Assembly: GCA_003232855.1 (NCBI GenBank)
Contig: QIKC01000105.1
Span: 1 to 5,769, forward strand
Length of the DNA: 5,769 nt
Direction of reading: 5' to 3'
Source of the DNA: Verrucomicrobiales bacterium
GTDB taxonomy: Bacteria > Verrucomicrobiota > Verrucomicrobiia > Verrucomicrobiales > DEV007
The notes beneath the pieces were generated by a model. It saw nothing but the letters and a program-made list of their open reading frames with translations, searched no databases and was not told the origin of the DNA. Below, in pieces: positions 5,151 through 5,769 of the stretch. Both the position numbers and the translations under genes were made by a program. Position 1 is the first letter of the stretch; each line of letters starts with the position of its first letter.

Positions 5151-5769
5151 CTTGCATGTCGTAGGTACCGGCGGGCTTGTCGGCCAACCATTTGGCGGCG
5201 CGGATCGCGCCGTTGGCGAAGGTGTCGCGACTGGAGGCCTTGTGCGTCAGCTCGATACGCTCTCCGAGGTTGGCGTAGATGACGGTGTGGTCGCCGACCA
5301 CGTCGCCGCCACGCATGGAATGCACGCCGACCTCGGTGGGGGTGCGTTTGCCGACGATGCCTTCGCGACCGTGGCGCGTGTCTTTGCCGTAGTCCAGATC
5401 GCGCGCTTCACAGAGGATCTCGGCGAGTCTTTTCGCGGTGCCGCTGGGCGCGTCTTCCTTCAGCCGGTGGTGCATTTCGACGACTTCCAAATCAAAGTCT
5501 GGCCCGAGAATGTCGGCGGCTTTGCGAGTCAGCCAGAAGAGGGTGTTGACGCCGATGCTGTAGTTTGGCGCCATCACGACGGGCAGCGTTTTCACTGCCG
5601 CGTGGATGGCGGTAAGCTCGGCGTCGCTGTGTCCGGTGGTGCCGATGACAAGGTGCTTCCCGGCTTTGGCGCAGGCGTTGGCGAGATCGGTGGTGAAGGT
5701 GTGAAAGCTGAAGTCGATGACTGCATCGCACGCTGCGATCGCCTCCTCCAGTGAGTCGCCGACATCGAT
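5128..5769 (-). CDS. dapB: 4-hydroxy-tetrahydrodipicolinate reductase, N-terminus cut off by the window
   Basis: The enzyme reduces hydroxy-tetrahydrodipicolinate with NAD(P)H in the diaminopimelate/lysine pathway, needed for peptidoglycan and protein. The frame is open to the right edge and shows 213 residues; the family usually has 240-270, so roughly the first 30-55, including the GxxGxMG dinucleotide motif, are missing. Visible motifs: AVIDFSFHTFT, HLVIGTTGHSD, VVMAPNYSIGVN, and the signature EMHHRLKEDAPSGTA. The signature carries the catalytic His and Lys (bases about 5458-5472), equivalent to E. coli H159 and K163. The C-terminal part (VGVHSMRGGDVVGDHTV, GERIELTHKASSRDTFANGA, ending YDMQDVLGL) is also typical. 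The GTG at 5595 is not the start, since strong similarity continues above it. The stop overlaps folK by 23 bases. Confidence 0.96.
   Translation of the reverse strand: MDVGDSLEEAIAACDAVIDFSFHTFTTDLANACAKAGKHLVIGTTGHSDAELTAIHAAVKTLPVVMAPNYSIGVNTLFWLTRKAADILGPDFDLEVVEMHHRLKEDAPSGTAKRLAEILCEARDLDYGKDTRHGREGIVGKRTPTEVGVHSMRGGDVVGDHTVIYANLGERIELTHKASSRDTFANGAIRAAKWLADKPAGTYDMQDVLGLRA

Noticed and set aside
4801..5754. Long open frame of 317 codons on the + strand opposite folK and dapB
   Set aside because: It is antisense to two clearly conserved genes and its translation (Gly/Val/Ala-rich) has no recognisable domain; it is a high-GC shadow.

Overview
The window looks like chromosome from a GC-rich, Gram-negative-type bacterium. 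The Verrucomicrobiota (Opitutae-like) are my best guess, based only on the gene style of the HemN-like protein with its chorismate-lyase-like partner and the tightly packed dapB-folK-panB set. This taxonomic call is an inference and was not tested. Two conserved metabolic blocks lie at the ends. Between them is an accessory segment that is lower in G+C and rich in short repeats.

Left block (1-1650, + strand): the 3' part of a HemN/HemW-like radical SAM protein gene runs in from the left edge, so its iron-sulfur cysteine motif is outside the window. It overlaps by 17 bases a small gene for a protein that looks like a chorismate lyase (UbiC/DUF98-like fold). The pair is probably co-transcribed, but I cannot assign its pathway.

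Middle (1678-2354, - strand): a type II toxin-antitoxin pair, with an AbrB/MazE-like antitoxin followed by a VapC-type PIN-domain toxin. Stop and start share one base (TAATG). A perfect 12-base inverted repeat 32 bases upstream of the antitoxin start is a good candidate operator.

Accessory segment (about 2440-3760): a stand-alone 278-residue protein joins an N-terminal DUF4062 domain (Rossmann-like, seen elsewhere at the N-terminus of NTPase/STAND proteins) through a Gly/Pro-rich linker to a C-terminal winged-helix-like module. On both sides are copies of a TTCGAAAGTGCC-type repeat. The right-hand side also has a 12-base inverted repeat with a 27-base loop, and the left side has three GACCCCTTTT units. 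These resemble REP/RAYT-type intergenic repeats, and no transposase is present in the window. A hand count of one 60-base line in the gene gives 28 G+C, against 38 in a line of panB, which fits horizontal acquisition. This is the most interesting part of the window: a possible single-gene defence or signalling effector next to a toxin-antitoxin pair.

Right block (3784-5769, - strand): dapB (3' part), folK and panB, for lysine/diaminopimelate, folate and pantothenate synthesis. They overlap by 23 bases and then 1 base, so they form a translationally coupled biosynthetic operon read leftwards. It converges on the DUF4062 gene, with the repeat cluster in between.
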